This document shows, one piece after another, positions 9,118-19,911 of a DNA stretch of 64,000 bases. The position numbers and the translations under genes are program-made. Positions within the stretch are counted from its first letter, which is position 1; the number at the start of each line of letters is the position of its first letter. Under the pieces are notes generated by a model. The model did no database searches. It had not been told where the DNA came from and saw only the letters and a program-made list of their open reading frames with translations. This stretch comes from Christiangramia forsetii KT0803 (GTDB lineage: Bacteria > Bacteroidota > Bacteroidia > Flavobacteriales > Flavobacteriaceae): positions 2,604,001-2,668,000 of the forward strand of contig NC_008571.1 in assembly GCF_000060345.1 (NCBI RefSeq), given 5' to 3'.

Positions 9118-9262
9118 GGAATTTTTAAGGGATTTTGAAAATTAGAGGTAATAGTCAGAATTTAGTATAAATAATTTCTGAAATTATAATTTTGACCTCT
9201 AAAAATTCAGTAAAACTCAATAATAAGATAGAAAATTGAGAATTTATCAATCACCAGCTAAA

Positions 9263-9523
9263 TCATTTACCAGATTTAAATTTATTTGACCTTAGATGGA
9301 TAAGATTTTTCCTTCTGAATATATATACAATTGGAGAAAAAAAGGGAAGGATTACCATAGAGAGAATCCAGAAAGTTTTGTCCCTAATTTCCATTTGAAT
9401 CATATCAATAAGAATGATCAGCCAAAAAATAAATAAAATCGCATTACTAGTCCAAATGACCATTTGGGATTCGTTTTCATCAAGATCCAAAATATGTGTA
9501 AAAAAAGAAGCTCCCCAAAGCAC
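9263..9523 (-). CDS. Small membrane protein with PLDc_N-type segment
   Basis: At least 86 residues with two strongly hydrophobic helices (about 24-40 and 52-70) joined by IDMIQMEIRDKTFWI and ending in PFFSPIVYIFRRKN. This resembles the phospholipase D/nuclease N-terminal (PLDc_N) module, often found alone as a tiny membrane protein of unknown role. The start is uncertain: GTG at 9523 is the only standard start, but the frame stays open upstream across the moxR stop and would add another hydrophobic segment (residues like FLSILFYVLWGASFF), so a non-standard ATT/ATA start is possible. It lies directly after moxR. Confidence 0.6.
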   Translation of the reverse strand: MLWGASFFTHILDLDENESQMVIWTSNAILFIFWLIILIDMIQMEIRDKTFWILSMVILPFFSPIVYIFRRKNLIHLRSNKFKSGK

Positions 9524-9575
9524 ATAAAAGAGAATGCTTAGAAACAGCTTGTATTTAATAATAAATTGTATCAGG

Positions 9576-10526
9576 TTAAAACAGTTTTTTAATAATCGCC
9601 TCTTCCGTAATTCCTTCAGCTTCGGCTTTATAATTTTTAATGATCCTATGTCTTAAAATTCCGAAAGCAACTGCCTGAACATCTTCAATATCGGGAGAAA
9701 ATTTTCCATTGACGGCAGCATGGGTTTTTGCAGCCATAATAAGATTTTGGGAAGCTCTGGGTCCGGCTCCCCAGTCTACATAACTAGTTACCAATTCTGG
9801 TGCACCATTTAAAGGTCTCGTTTTCCCCACTAACCTTACGGCATATTCCACTACGTTATCCGGCACAGGAATTCTGCGGATAACATGCTGAATATCTGAA
9901 ATTTCTTTCGCGGTAAATAGAGCATTTACTTCTTTTGGCTCGTCTGAGGTTGTAGATTTTACCACATCAACTTCTTCCTGGAAACTTGGATAATCAAGGT
10001 TGATGGCAAACATGAACCTATCTAATTGAGCTTCCGGAAGCGGATAGGTTCCCTCCTGTTCTATAGGGTTTTGTGTTGCCAATACAAAATATGGAAGATC
10101 CAGTTTGTAGTGATGGCCTGCTACGGTCACCGATCTTTCCTGCATGGCTTCCAACAAGGCCGCCTGGGTTTTAGGCGGGGTTCTGTTAATCTCGTCTGCC
10201 AGTAAAATATTGGTAAAAATGGGCCCCTTTATAAATTTAAATCTTCTGTTTTCATCCAGAATCTCAGACCCCAGAATATCACTGGGCATTAAATCTGGAG
10301 TAAACTGTATTCTCTTAAAATCTAAACCTAGTGCCTGAGCAATGGTATTTACCATTAAGGTTTTTGCCAGTCCCGGCACTCCAATAAGTAATGAATGACC
10401 TCCGGAAAAAATTGACAGCAGGATTTGATTTACCACCTCATCCTGTCCAACAATAACTTTCGCGATCTCTTTTTTAAGATCGCGATGTTTGTCTACTAAT
10501 TTTTCTACCAGTGCAACGTCAGACAT
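9576..10526 (-). CDS. MoxR-family AAA+ ATPase
   Basis: The 316-residue chaperone-like ATPase has Walker A GVPGLAKT (residues 49-56), Walker B ILLADE (about 107-112) and the MoxR signature INRTPPKTQAALLEAM with sensor region FVLATQNPIEQEGTYPLPEAQ. Such proteins help fold or activate partner complexes, usually with a neighbouring VWA-domain protein. No DUF58 or VWA gene follows here; a small membrane protein does. It lies 8 bases downstream of the SurA-like isomerase, and the tight spacing suggests a single transcript with the periplasmic folding genes. The substrate is unknown. Confidence 0.93.
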   Translation of the reverse strand: MSDVALVEKLVDKHRDLKKEIAKVIVGQDEVVNQILLSIFSGGHSLLIGVPGLAKTLMVNTIAQALGLDFKRIQFTPDLMPSDILGSEILDENRRFKFIKGPIFTNILLADEINRTPPKTQAALLEAMQERSVTVAGHHYKLDLPYFVLATQNPIEQEGTYPLPEAQLDRFMFAINLDYPSFQEEVDVVKSTTSDEPKEVNALFTAKEISDIQHVIRRIPVPDNVVEYAVRLVGKTRPLNGAPELVTSYVDWGAGPRASQNLIMAAKTHAAVNGKFSPDIEDVQAVAFGILRHRIIKNYKAEAEGITEEAIIKKLF

Positions 10527-10534
10527 ATATTGAA

Positions 10535-11968
10535 TTAATTTTTCACCCAGCCACTTGTATACTCACAGTCACGGTATTTCCCATTAACCTTGATGTAAGT
10601 ATCGTTTATTTTTTCTGTTTGCCATTCTTCAATAGCCTCCAGTTGCTTATCTCTTAAAGCAAGTTCTTTTATTTTAAGATAATCTGTTGCATAATCTGCT
10701 TCGTGTTCTTCTACCTTCTTAGTAACCTTAATAATTTTATATTGTGGTCTTCCAGATCTGTCTTTCTGGGTTAAAACCAAAGATAGTTCACCTTCTTCGA
10801 GACCTTCCACCTGTTTGAATAACTCGGGATCAATTTTGGTTAATTCAAACCGTGTGTCCCCTGTACGAGGATTTATAAGTTTCCCACCTTCATTCTTTGT
10901 TTCCTCTTCGTCTGAAGCTTCTCTGGCTGCAGCAGCAAACTCAATATCACCAGCAGTAATTTTGCTTCTTAAGGTATCTATTTCGGTTCTTGCGGCTTCT
11001 ACAGATGCATTCGTCACATCTGGAATTAAAATTATATGTCTCAATTCTACCGTTTGCCCTCTAATCTTATCTACCTGAATAATATGATATCCAAATTCTG
11101 TTTCAAAAGGTTCGCTGATCTCGCCTTCCTGAAGACTAAAAGCTACATCTTTAAATTCCTTTACAAAAGCATCTTTTCGAGTAAGTGTTATTCTTCCTCC
11201 GTCTGAAGCATTCCCTGGATCCTGAGAGTAAAGTACCGCTTTGGTTGAAAAACTAGCTCCATTTTCTTCAATATCAGCTTTAAATCCGTTTAATCTGTCA
11301 ATTACTTTCTGTTTTTCAGATTCTGGAATTTCAGGTTCAATAACTATCTGGGATAATTCAACCTCTGTCCCAAACATTGGCTTTTCATCCATTCCCACAT
11401 AATACTGTCTTACCTCTTCAGGAGTAACTTCTATTTCTTCAATAATCTTTTGCTGCATTCTTTGTGCCAGCTGTCTTTGCTTGGTAAGCTGAAAGATCTC
11501 GTCCCTAAGTTCAGCTTCACTTTCCTTCTTATAGAACTCAAGAACTTTTTCCATAGAACCTGCCTGTTGCGCAAGTCCCTGAATTTGCTGGTCTACCGTT
11601 GCACTTATTTGAGAATCTGGAATAATAATACTATCCTGAATGGCATGATGGGCATAAAGTTTATTCTCCATCAAAGAACCTGCAAGGTTACAGTCTGTCA
11701 CATCTGCAGTAGACATACCCTGACTTTGCATATCCTTATACATAAGATCTACATCACTATCTAAAATGATATACTCGCCTATGACTGCAGCAATCCCATC
11801 AACCTTCATTCTTTGAGACCCCTGTTTTGTAACATTCTCCTTCTTCACCTCAGCATCTGGCTGGATAGAAGTACTATCTGTAACAATTACTTCCTGTGCG
11901 TTCGCATAAGAAGATAGCAGTACACATCCTGCAGCTAAAATAGATTTAATTGTAAATTTCAAATTCAT
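10535..11968 (-). CDS. Periplasmic peptidylprolyl isomerase, SurA-like
   Basis: A signal peptide (MNLKFTIKSILAAGCVLLSSYANA) leads into a SurA-type N-terminal chaperone domain (VDGIAAVIGEYIILDSDVD), followed by two parvulin (PpiC-type) rotamase domains at about residues 180-280 and 285-395. The preferred start is the Met at 11968 because it gives a clean signal peptide; the frame is open five codons further. The start overlaps the end of the upstream lipoprotein gene by 23 bases, indicating translational coupling. SurA-like proteins escort outer-membrane barrels across the periplasm, which suits an organism with so many TonB receptors. Confidence 0.9.
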   Translation of the reverse strand: MNLKFTIKSILAAGCVLLSSYANAQEVIVTDSTSIQPDAEVKKENVTKQGSQRMKVDGIAAVIGEYIILDSDVDLMYKDMQSQGMSTADVTDCNLAGSLMENKLYAHHAIQDSIIIPDSQISATVDQQIQGLAQQAGSMEKVLEFYKKESEAELRDEIFQLTKQRQLAQRMQQKIIEEIEVTPEEVRQYYVGMDEKPMFGTEVELSQIVIEPEIPESEKQKVIDRLNGFKADIEENGASFSTKAVLYSQDPGNASDGGRITLTRKDAFVKEFKDVAFSLQEGEISEPFETEFGYHIIQVDKIRGQTVELRHIILIPDVTNASVEAARTEIDTLRSKITAGDIEFAAAAREASDEEETKNEGGKLINPRTGDTRFELTKIDPELFKQVEGLEEGELSLVLTQKDRSGRPQYKIIKVTKKVEEHEADYATDYLKIKELALRDKQLEAIEEWQTEKINDTYIKVNGKYRDCEYTSGWVKN

Positions 11969-12824
11969 TATTCTTAATTGCATCTTTAGTAATATCTTTT
12001 TCTAATTCTTTAATTAACGCCTGCTTCCTTTTATTAAGTAGTATCTCGCGTATAGTTGCCGAAGCATATTCAAGAGGAGCCTGCTCATTTCGGCTTAAAA
12101 CATCATTTACGTAAACAAGATACACATTTAGTGAATCCTGCAATTCCATAAAATTGGATTTCTTAAGCAGGCTTGATCTATCTTCTACAGATAGCGGTGT
12201 TATTTTATCATAAACAGATTTGGTCTTTATCCAAACCGAATCATTCATCGCATAATTCTTAAACTGCAAGGCCATAGTCTCCAATTCCTGCTGATCCTCT
12301 TCATTAAACCTATTCAGTTTTTTCTTAATTTCATCAAGATTATTGCTATTCTTAGCCAGGTTAATATATCTAAGCTTTACGAGGTCTTCGTTTAAAATAA
12401 AATTCTCTTTATTTTTCTCATAATATTCTTCTACTTCGTTGGTATTTAAAGAAGTATCAAGATCACGAGAAACAACAGCATCTGTATAGGCATTGGTATA
12501 CAATTCGTTCCTATAATTATTTACCAGTCCATCGAATTCATTTTGCTGGGTTTCCGGTAAATTTAACTCTGCACGATCTATCAATAATTGCTGGGTCGCC
12601 CAGCGAGTAATATAATTTGAAACAATTATTGAACTATCCTCGGGCGATGTAGCTTCATTTATCAAAGCAACTATATCCTCTTCGTAAAGATATGAATCAT
12701 TAACCCTTACAACTATCTTACGATCATCAGATTGCTCAAAATATTCACAGCTTAGCACAAGCAGCGATAAAAAAATCAGAGTAAATCCAAGAAAGTATTT
12801 CTTCAAAATCAATTTTTTTAGCAT
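11946..12824 (-). CDS. Lipoprotein with SurA/PrsA-like chaperone domain
   Basis: The N-terminus is a lipoprotein signal ending in LVLSC (Cys about residue 26). The mature part begins KIVVRVNDSYLYEEDIVAL, the same opening as SurA/PpiD N-terminal domains, and is helical and acidic after that. No clear parvulin catalytic core is seen in its 292 residues, so it is probably a chaperone-like relative rather than an active isomerase. It overlaps the SurA-like gene downstream and is likely the first gene of the run ending with moxR. Confidence 0.72.
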   Translation of the reverse strand: MLKKLILKKYFLGFTLIFLSLLVLSCEYFEQSDDRKIVVRVNDSYLYEEDIVALINEATSPEDSSIIVSNYITRWATQQLLIDRAELNLPETQQNEFDGLVNNYRNELYTNAYTDAVVSRDLDTSLNTNEVEEYYEKNKENFILNEDLVKLRYINLAKNSNNLDEIKKKLNRFNEEDQQELETMALQFKNYAMNDSVWIKTKSVYDKITPLSVEDRSSLLKKSNFMELQDSLNVYLVYVNDVLSRNEQAPLEYASATIREILLNKRKQALIKELEKDITKDAIKNNEFEIYN

Positions 12825-12972
12825 TCTTCAATTTAAATGCCAGAAAAGACATGGTGCATAGAAAATGTCTTCATCGGCGCAAAAATAAGAATTAGTTAAG
12901 GTTCTGCAAGCTAAAGGCATAACGAAAACATGATATTTAAATTATAAATTTCAGAAATATTTAATTCCGCCA

Positions 12973-12980
12973 TATCTTTA
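12973..12980 (+). promoter_or_regulatory. Candidate -7 box of the SRPBCC gene
   Basis: TATCTTTA matches TAnnTTTG in 7 of 8 positions and lies 22 bases before the ATG at 13003. Confidence 0.35.
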
Positions 12981-13002
12981 GAATACAATAAATCAGCTAG
13001 TT

Positions 13003-13455
13003 ATGAAATATCAACACGAAATCACCATTAAACGAAGCAGAAATGAGGTCGTAGAAAAATTTTCAGATCCAGAAAATATGGAACACTGGCAGAAAGGTTT
13101 TATTTTCATGAAACCTATAAATGGTGAGTTAGGTGCCGCTGGTTCCCAGAATCTCTTAAAATACGAAATGGGAAAAAGAGAGATAGAAATGACCGAAACC
13201 ATACTTAAGAATAACCTGCCCAATGAGTTTAGTGCCACTTACGAAGCGAAGGGAGTTTATAATTTTCAGATAAACCGATTTAAAGAAACTACCGAAGGCC
13301 ATACCGTTTGGATAGCAGATAATGAGTTTAAATTTAGCGGATTTATGAAGCTTTTTGGTTGGTTTATGCCCGGAGCATTTAAGAAACAATCTTATAAATA
13401 TATGCAGGATTTCAAGGCCTTTGTAGAAGATGGAAAGAGTGTAAAGAACGAATAA
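13003..13455 (+). CDS. SRPBCC (START-like) family protein
   Basis: The 150-residue soluble protein opens with KYQHEITIKRSRNEVVEKFSDP, the first strand and helix of the helix-grip fold, and continues with the alternating strands and the C-terminal long helix (YKYMQDFKAFVEDGK) of the SRPBCC/polyketide-cyclase-like superfamily. Members bind hydrophobic ligands in a cavity; no ligand can be assigned. It stands alone between divergent envelope genes and skp. Confidence 0.82.
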   Translation: MKYQHEITIKRSRNEVVEKFSDPENMEHWQKGFIFMKPINGELGAAGSQNLLKYEMGKREIEMTETILKNNLPNEFSATYEAKGVYNFQINRFKETTEGHTVWIADNEFKFSGFMKLFGWFMPGAFKKQSYKYMQDFKAFVEDGKSVKNE

Positions 13456-13502
13456 TCCTTAATATTTAAAATAAAAATTTAGCTATATTTTACTCAGGCT
13501 GT

Positions 13503-13510
13503 TATATTTG
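13503..13510 (+). promoter_or_regulatory. Candidate -7 box of the Skp-like gene
   Basis: TATATTTG fits TAnnTTTG exactly, 17 bases before the ATG at 13528. No clear -33 TTG. Confidence 0.5.
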
Positions 13511-13527
13511 CGAAAAAATAACACAAA

Positions 13528-14061
13528 ATGAAACGATTAAGCTTAGGAATTCTATTATTATTTATTGCATTTTCGGCAAACGCTCAATCCAAAATTGGGA
13601 CCATCGATGCTGAATACATCCTTGCTCAAATGCCTGAGAATACTGGGGTAAATAAAAGTCTTGAAACCTATAATGAAAAACTTCAGGCTGATCTTAAAAT
13701 GAATATTCAGGAATATGAAACACTGGTAAAAGAATATCAGGAAACCGGTAAAGATCTTGAAGAAGTTGCCAGAAAGGGAAAAGAAGATACAATTATTGGT
13801 TTAGAAAACGATATTAAAGGTTTTCGCCAGAAGGCCTCAGTAATGATGCAAATGAAACGTAACGAATTAACTGGTCCTTTATATGAGAAAATCGATAAAG
13901 CAATGAAAAAAGTAATTGCAGAAAAGGGCTATACACAAATTTTCAATTCAAGTGCCAGTGGTCTAGCTTTTTCCAGAGCTGAAGACGATATTACTGAGGA
14001 AGTTATGGCAGAATTGGGAATTGAACCACAGCCCCAAACTGAAGCCACTTCAAATAAATAA
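13528..14061 (+). CDS. OmpH/Skp-family periplasmic chaperone
   Basis: The 177-residue protein has a signal peptide ending at ANAQ (residue 20), then SKIGTIDAEYILAQMPE, the conserved beta-strand opening of Skp/OmpH proteins. A long charged coiled-coil (about residues 40-125) forms the chaperone arms, and a C-terminal strand region includes GYTQIFNSSASGLAFSR. Skp holds unfolded outer-membrane proteins in the periplasm. It is single, with its own -7 box and a strong terminator. The Glu/Gln/Thr-rich tail is probably unstructured. Confidence 0.93.
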   Translation: MKRLSLGILLLFIAFSANAQSKIGTIDAEYILAQMPENTGVNKSLETYNEKLQADLKMNIQEYETLVKEYQETGKDLEEVARKGKEDTIIGLENDIKGFRQKASVMMQMKRNELTGPLYEKIDKAMKKVIAEKGYTQIFNSSASGLAFSRAEDDITEEVMAELGIEPQPQTEATSNK

Positions 14062-14081
14062 CACAATCTCATCAATTAGCA

Positions 14082-14115
14082 AAAAAAAAGCCCTGAAAAT
14101 TCAGGGCTTTTTTTA
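14082..14115. terminator. Bidirectional rho-independent terminator between skp and guaB
   Basis: Stem GCCCTGA (14090-14096) and TCAGGGC (14101-14107), loop AAAT, flanked by an A-run and a T-run. It serves both convergent genes. Confidence 0.93.
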
Positions 14116-14132
14116 TGTTCAATTTTCTACTA

Positions 14133-15641
<1,509 letters not shown>

Positions 15642-15699
15642 TTATATGTGAGAAAATGTAGGTTTTAGATATTAAGACAAAATAAACCTAATATAGATT

Positions 15700-15812
15700 C
15701 TTTTAAAGCTATTGAATAGCCTTTCAACTCCAGGATCTATAGTCTTAAAAGCTATAAAAAATAATTGTAACAAATTAGCTTTAAGCTATTTATATTGTTT
15801 CTTAAAAGCTGT
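15700..15812. repeat. Repeated TTAAAAGCT-type boxes upstream of the Cys-rich gene
   Basis: Similar boxes occur as CTTTTAAAGCTAT (15700-15712), CTTAAAAGCTAT (15744-15755), TAGCTTTAAGCTAT (around 15777-15790, partly palindromic) and CTTAAAAGCTGT (15801-15812). Spacing is irregular (about 44, 33 and 24 bases). They lie in the shared upstream region of guaB and the Cys-rich gene. Possible regulator sites; unproven. Confidence 0.35.
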
Positions 15813-15846
15813 GTTCGTAAATTTAAGTATATCAAAAAATAAAATT

Positions 15847-16089
15847 ATGAGTATTAGATTAGGAAACAGCTGCGTGAATTGTGAAAGATTCAAAAATAAT
15901 TTCTGCACTAAGCATGAAACAAGTGTTGGCGAACAACACACCTGCGATAGTTTTAAAATGAAAGCCGCAATAAAAAATGAACCAAATTGTCTGAACTGTA
16001 GCAGATATGAGTCGCCTACCTGTGCAAATCCTCAGAAAGCCGCTCCTGGAATGTTGTGCAATCACTGGGCACCACAGGCAACCGCTTAA
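15847..16089 (+). CDS. Small cysteine-rich protein, two CxxC modules
   Basis: The 80-residue product starting at 15847 contains two similar modules: CVNCERFKNNFC with a further Cys, then CLNCSRYESPTC with another Cys and NHWAP. Each has the spacing C-x2-C-x7-C-x10-12-C, so a duplicated metal (zinc) knuckle is likely. No signal peptide. The frame is open back to 15712 but that part looks non-coding. I do not recognise a named family or function. It is divergent from guaB and convergent with the TonB-receptor operon, ending two bases from that gene, and has a long upstream region with repeated boxes. Confidence 0.72.
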   Translation: MSIRLGNSCVNCERFKNNFCTKHETSVGEQHTCDSFKMKAAIKNEPNCLNCSRYESPTCANPQKAAPGMLCNHWAPQATA

Positions 16090-16091
16090 AT

Positions 16092-18557
16092 CTAAAGTTT
16101 TACCTGCAACGTTGTATACCAGGTAATTGGTTGCGCAGGAATAATTCCAGGCCCCGGATACCCTGTGGCTCTCCTGGTAAAGTAAGAATTATCTAAAAGA
16201 TTATTTACCCCCGCTTCTAACTTGAATTTCCCCAGACTATAAGAGGCTGAAAAGTCTAAGATTCCATACGCAGGAACCGCTCCTTCAATCCCTCGATTGT
16301 TTTCAGTTTTTACCTGAGGGGCATTGGTAGCATCTGTATACTGTCTCCCCAGGTAAGTATATTGCAATCCAGTAAGAAAGTTTTTATACCCAAAATTAAG
16401 GCCTGTTTTTAAGTTCACTGCCGGGATAAACTCTACTTCATTTCCTTCTACATTAACCTCTTCAGATGATATATATTCAGATTTGGTAAAAGCTGCATTT
16501 ACAAATACATTCAATTTATAGTCTTCGGCTGAACTAAAGAATGAATTTCTTAGATTCCAATCAGCAAAAGTTTCCAAACCATATATAAAAGCATCTCCAA
16601 TATTCCCTCTAAATCTAACCAATCTACCCGTTTCTTCAAGCTGCCCAGATGCATTTACACGCTCTTCAGGCTTTAAGGTCTCACCAATCCGGTCATTATA
16701 TCTTAATGCGAAAATACTGGCATCATACGATAGAAAATCCTTTAAACGACCTCTAATTCCTATATCTGAAGTAAAGCCTTCTTCATCGTTAATATTAGGA
16801 TCTACCTGAAAACTTGGGTTTACCACCCTGATATCATTAAAAGTTACAGATCGATAATTCTGAGAGAGATTAGCATAAAGTTCGTTAGATGCATTTAAGT
16901 TATAACTACTTCCCACTCCTAGAAGAATAAAACTTCTTTCAAATTTACGGTCATCTTCCACCGTTTCATTTAACAACGTATTTTGAGCATTATCATTTAT
17001 AATATTCTTATAAAATCCGTCTGATTCTGTATTGATATATTCAAACCTAAAACCGGGAGTTATCGAAAAATTGTTCGTGAGCTTAAAGATATTCTCTCCA
17101 AAAAACGCCAGGTTCTTATTGGGAAATTCGAATTGAGACTGTCTTTCATAATTCGGAAAATATTCCGAAGCAAAATTAAAATCGGGTTCAAAAGAAGTGC
17201 TTCCCGGTCCCTGCTGTTGCTCATTAAAAGCCTGGTAATATTTGCTACCTAATAATAATACCGACTCTTCATTAAATAAATTATATCGGGTAAGCATTCT
17301 TGCTTCAGCTCCCCAATTAGAGAAATCATCTACCAGTAATTCCCTTGGTTCTTCCAGATCATCGGTCAAAGCCACTCTGTTCTGTCTAAAACCTAAGGCT
17401 TTTCTGCTTGCATTTAAGCCGAAAACATTTAAACTCAAATCTGTTTTATCAGTGAGTTCATGTTTCAGTTTTAATGCGAAAAGGTTCCAGTTCACATCAA
17501 ACCAGTTCCGCTCACGATTGCTAAAATCAGGATTTTCATAAAACTGACTATCAGTTAGACCTCCCGGCTGTTGTGCCAGATAATCCAGATAGGTATACTC
17601 AACACTTATATTCGTTCTATCATTGAATTTCCATCCTAAATGTGCAAAAGCATTATGGGAATCATATTCTGAATTTGGACGAAAGCCTTTTCCTCCTTTA
17701 TAATTATAATACGTGTAGTAACTAAATTTTCCAACAGTTCCGCTAAGACTATTAAAAGTGGTAAACATATCATAAGATCCTACAGACTGTCTAGAAACCA
17801 ATTCGATCTTTTTATCCGGTACCGGCTCTTTAAACTTAAAATTGATAAGTCCTCCAAACTGGGTTCCATACTGCAAAGAAGCAGCTCCCCTTATCACCTG
17901 AATTTCCCTGAGTGCTTCGGGTGGTGGAGTATAATAACTTTCAGGATATCCTAAAACATCTGCCGAAATATCGTAACCATTCTGTCGTGTATTAAAATTC
18001 TGAGTTCTGTTAGGATCTAACCCACGACCTCCAATATTTAGCTGTAAACCTGCATCCCCATTGTCATAAATATTCAATCCCACAACCTGGCTGTAAATCT
18101 GTCTTGCATTATTGGCTGCCAGGTTACCCGAAACCTTATCCAGTAAAACCACTTCACTTTTCTTTCCGGCATAGATAGCGGTGCCTTCTACTTCTCTAAG
18201 TTTTCGAAGCGCAAAGAGCTGCTCTTTCCTATTTATAATCAATACTTCACTTAAACTTTCAGCCAGCGGAGACAATTGGAAGTTAGTAGTTGTATTTTTA
18301 TTAATCGTTATTTCCGTTTCAATAATTTCAAACTCATAACTAAACACAGCAAAAATATAGCTCCCCTCTTTTAGATTCGAGATCTCGAATTCACCCTCAT
18401 TATTTGCAACTTCAAGATTACCGGTGCTTTTATTCCAAATTTCTGCATTGGGAACAGGTTCCCCCGTTTCTGAAGAAGTCACTTTCCCGCTCAGTGAATA
18501 CTGCGCATTCATTAACAAACTAAAAAAGAAAAATATACTAAAGACCTTTAATTTCAT
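16092..18557 (-). CDS. TonB-dependent receptor, FecA-like
   Basis: The start at 18557 (MKLKVFSIFFFFSLLMNAQ) gives a signal peptide; the frame extends 11 codons further. A carboxypeptidase-regulatory-like beta domain (about residues 20-105) is followed by the plug, with GTAIYAGKKSEVVLLD resembling the start of iron-citrate-type receptors and NIGGRGLDPNRTQNF. The rest is a 22-strand barrel ending in ITWYTTLQVKL with a terminal aromatic/hydrophobic strand. It would import an iron chelate across the outer membrane using TonB energy; the substrate is inferred from context (imelysin partner). Its start overlaps the HTTM gene by 20 bases, so it is the last gene of that operon. Confidence 0.92.
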   Translation of the reverse strand: MKLKVFSIFFFFSLLMNAQYSLSGKVTSSETGEPVPNAEIWNKSTGNLEVANNEGEFEISNLKEGSYIFAVFSYEFEIIETEITINKNTTTNFQLSPLAESLSEVLIINRKEQLFALRKLREVEGTAIYAGKKSEVVLLDKVSGNLAANNARQIYSQVVGLNIYDNGDAGLQLNIGGRGLDPNRTQNFNTRQNGYDISADVLGYPESYYTPPPEALREIQVIRGAASLQYGTQFGGLINFKFKEPVPDKKIELVSRQSVGSYDMFTTFNSLSGTVGKFSYYTYYNYKGGKGFRPNSEYDSHNAFAHLGWKFNDRTNISVEYTYLDYLAQQPGGLTDSQFYENPDFSNRERNWFDVNWNLFALKLKHELTDKTDLSLNVFGLNASRKALGFRQNRVALTDDLEEPRELLVDDFSNWGAEARMLTRYNLFNEESVLLLGSKYYQAFNEQQQGPGSTSFEPDFNFASEYFPNYERQSQFEFPNKNLAFFGENIFKLTNNFSITPGFRFEYINTESDGFYKNIINDNAQNTLLNETVEDDRKFERSFILLGVGSSYNLNASNELYANLSQNYRSVTFNDIRVVNPSFQVDPNINDEEGFTSDIGIRGRLKDFLSYDASIFALRYNDRIGETLKPEERVNASGQLEETGRLVRFRGNIGDAFIYGLETFADWNLRNSFFSSAEDYKLNVFVNAAFTKSEYISSEEVNVEGNEVEFIPAVNLKTGLNFGYKNFLTGLQYTYLGRQYTDATNAPQVKTENNRGIEGAVPAYGILDFSASYSLGKFKLEAGVNNLLDNSYFTRRATGYPGPGIIPAQPITWYTTLQVKL

Positions 18558-19902
18558 CTTCGAAGGGTAAAATAAATATTTTGTGTTCAAACGAGTCCGC
18601 GAAATTAAGCAAATTAACGTCGGGGCTTATATAGGGAGTACTTTTTCTGCCATTTAAGCCTACATAACTATCTACATAAACTTCAATATTCTTATGACCA
18701 TCTTTACGGAAATGTTCGGCTAGGAAATGGGCATATTCTATTATAAAATCTGGCTGAAAAGACATTTGTTTCTCCTGAAAGGGAGTCAGAAAATCTGAAT
18801 TATCAACATAAAAGCGTTTTCCCGTTTTGGCATCCACCACTTTAAATTCGGCATAACCTGCTTTTTCCATCAGCATTACCCTCCATGAAAATCGGAAACC
18901 CTCTTCTGTCCAGAATAATTCTCCAGGATATAATAAATATCTCCACGGAAGCAACAACTGAATAATAAAAAAAGTGGCCACCACAGAGGTGAGAAGTTTT
19001 CTCTTTTGAGGCTTATTAAAAAATAACCTGGTATTGTCAAATGTCGTCTTCTTGATCTTAAACCAGGAGGAAATTTTATTCAAAATTTGATGATGCACTT
19101 TAGGACTGAAGAATATCAATGCGCTAACGATCATGATATAAGGAAACATCCCTATAGGAAACAGAACGCGCGTCATAACATGAAATATGATCACGGCAAG
19201 AAATGCCATTAAGCGTGTTCTACTGTAAAGCAATAAAAAAGGGATGAATAGATCATATAACATCCCACTCCAGCTGAAAACATACGCTATCCATTCCTGT
19301 TGCATCAAATCTCCAAGCAGCGGAAGGTCGTATTTTGAAGGAAGCCAGATCTTTAATGGCATCGCTTTAAACAACCAGTCTGAATTAAATTTAGCCAATC
19401 CCGCATAGAAATACACGATGGTCAGCAATAATTTGATTGAATCTATACACCAACGGGGAATTTTTTGAAAAGATATTTTAGGATTCTTCCAGGCGTCCAG
19501 GGAGAAATAAGCATTGGCAGGCAGGAAGATCAGTAGAAAACTTAAGATACTAATGAAATAGTAATGGTTAAGATAGGTAGTCTTATCCATGAGTTCTATA
19601 TAGGTGAAACTCAGAAAAAACGTAATTATCGCAATTCTGTATTTATAACCTATCGCCGCAAAGAGTGCGGCCAGACCACATATTATAAAAAGTAAATAGG
19701 TGAAATCGCCAAGCGGTTTCACCCATTCAAATCCATAATAACTAAAATGAAATTTTGGAGTTATATAAAGTTTTTCAATCCATCCGTTCAGCCAGAATCG
19801 AACGATGCTGGCGAACATCATGATTCCAAATCCTATCCTAAAAACTGCCAGTGGAGCCGCTTCGGTATAAGAATTGAGATATTTTGAGATTGAAAAATTC
19901 AT
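18538..19902 (-). CDS. HTTM / vitamin K-dependent gamma-carboxylase-like membrane protein
   Basis: The 454-residue protein has at least seven membrane helices in the first 290 residues, then a C-terminal soluble part. It keeps blocks I recall from human gamma-glutamyl carboxylase: LMDKTTYLNH (residues 105-113, with H113 at the position of human H160), YAGLAKFNSDW (166-176, K171 at the position of catalytic K218) and FHVMTRVLFPIGMFPY (240-255). Carboxylases of this family use reduced vitamin K to add CO2 to Glu side chains; flavobacteria make menaquinone. Whether this protein is a carboxylase and what it modifies is unknown. It sits between imelysin and the TonB receptor, which it overlaps. 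Confidence 0.88.
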   Translation of the reverse strand: MNFSISKYLNSYTEAAPLAVFRIGFGIMMFASIVRFWLNGWIEKLYITPKFHFSYYGFEWVKPLGDFTYLLFIICGLAALFAAIGYKYRIAIITFFLSFTYIELMDKTTYLNHYYFISILSFLLIFLPANAYFSLDAWKNPKISFQKIPRWCIDSIKLLLTIVYFYAGLAKFNSDWLFKAMPLKIWLPSKYDLPLLGDLMQQEWIAYVFSWSGMLYDLFIPFLLLYSRTRLMAFLAVIIFHVMTRVLFPIGMFPYIMIVSALIFFSPKVHHQILNKISSWFKIKKTTFDNTRLFFNKPQKRKLLTSVVATFFIIQLLLPWRYLLYPGELFWTEEGFRFSWRVMLMEKAGYAEFKVVDAKTGKRFYVDNSDFLTPFQEKQMSFQPDFIIEYAHFLAEHFRKDGHKNIEVYVDSYVGLNGRKSTPYISPDVNLLNFADSFEHKIFILPFEDEIKGL

Positions 19903-19911
19903 CTAAGCAGA

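Noticed and set aside
9144-9200. Interrupted inverted repeat behind the small PLDc_N-type gene, as a terminator
   Set aside because: The arms are short with large mismatched inner part and no proper T-run; kept only as a weak relative of the 57280-57471 ends.
15712-15846. Upstream extension of the Cys-rich gene's frame
   Set aside because: Composition is non-coding and contains the repeated TTAAAAGCT boxes; the ATG at 15847 gives a compact, well-formed protein.
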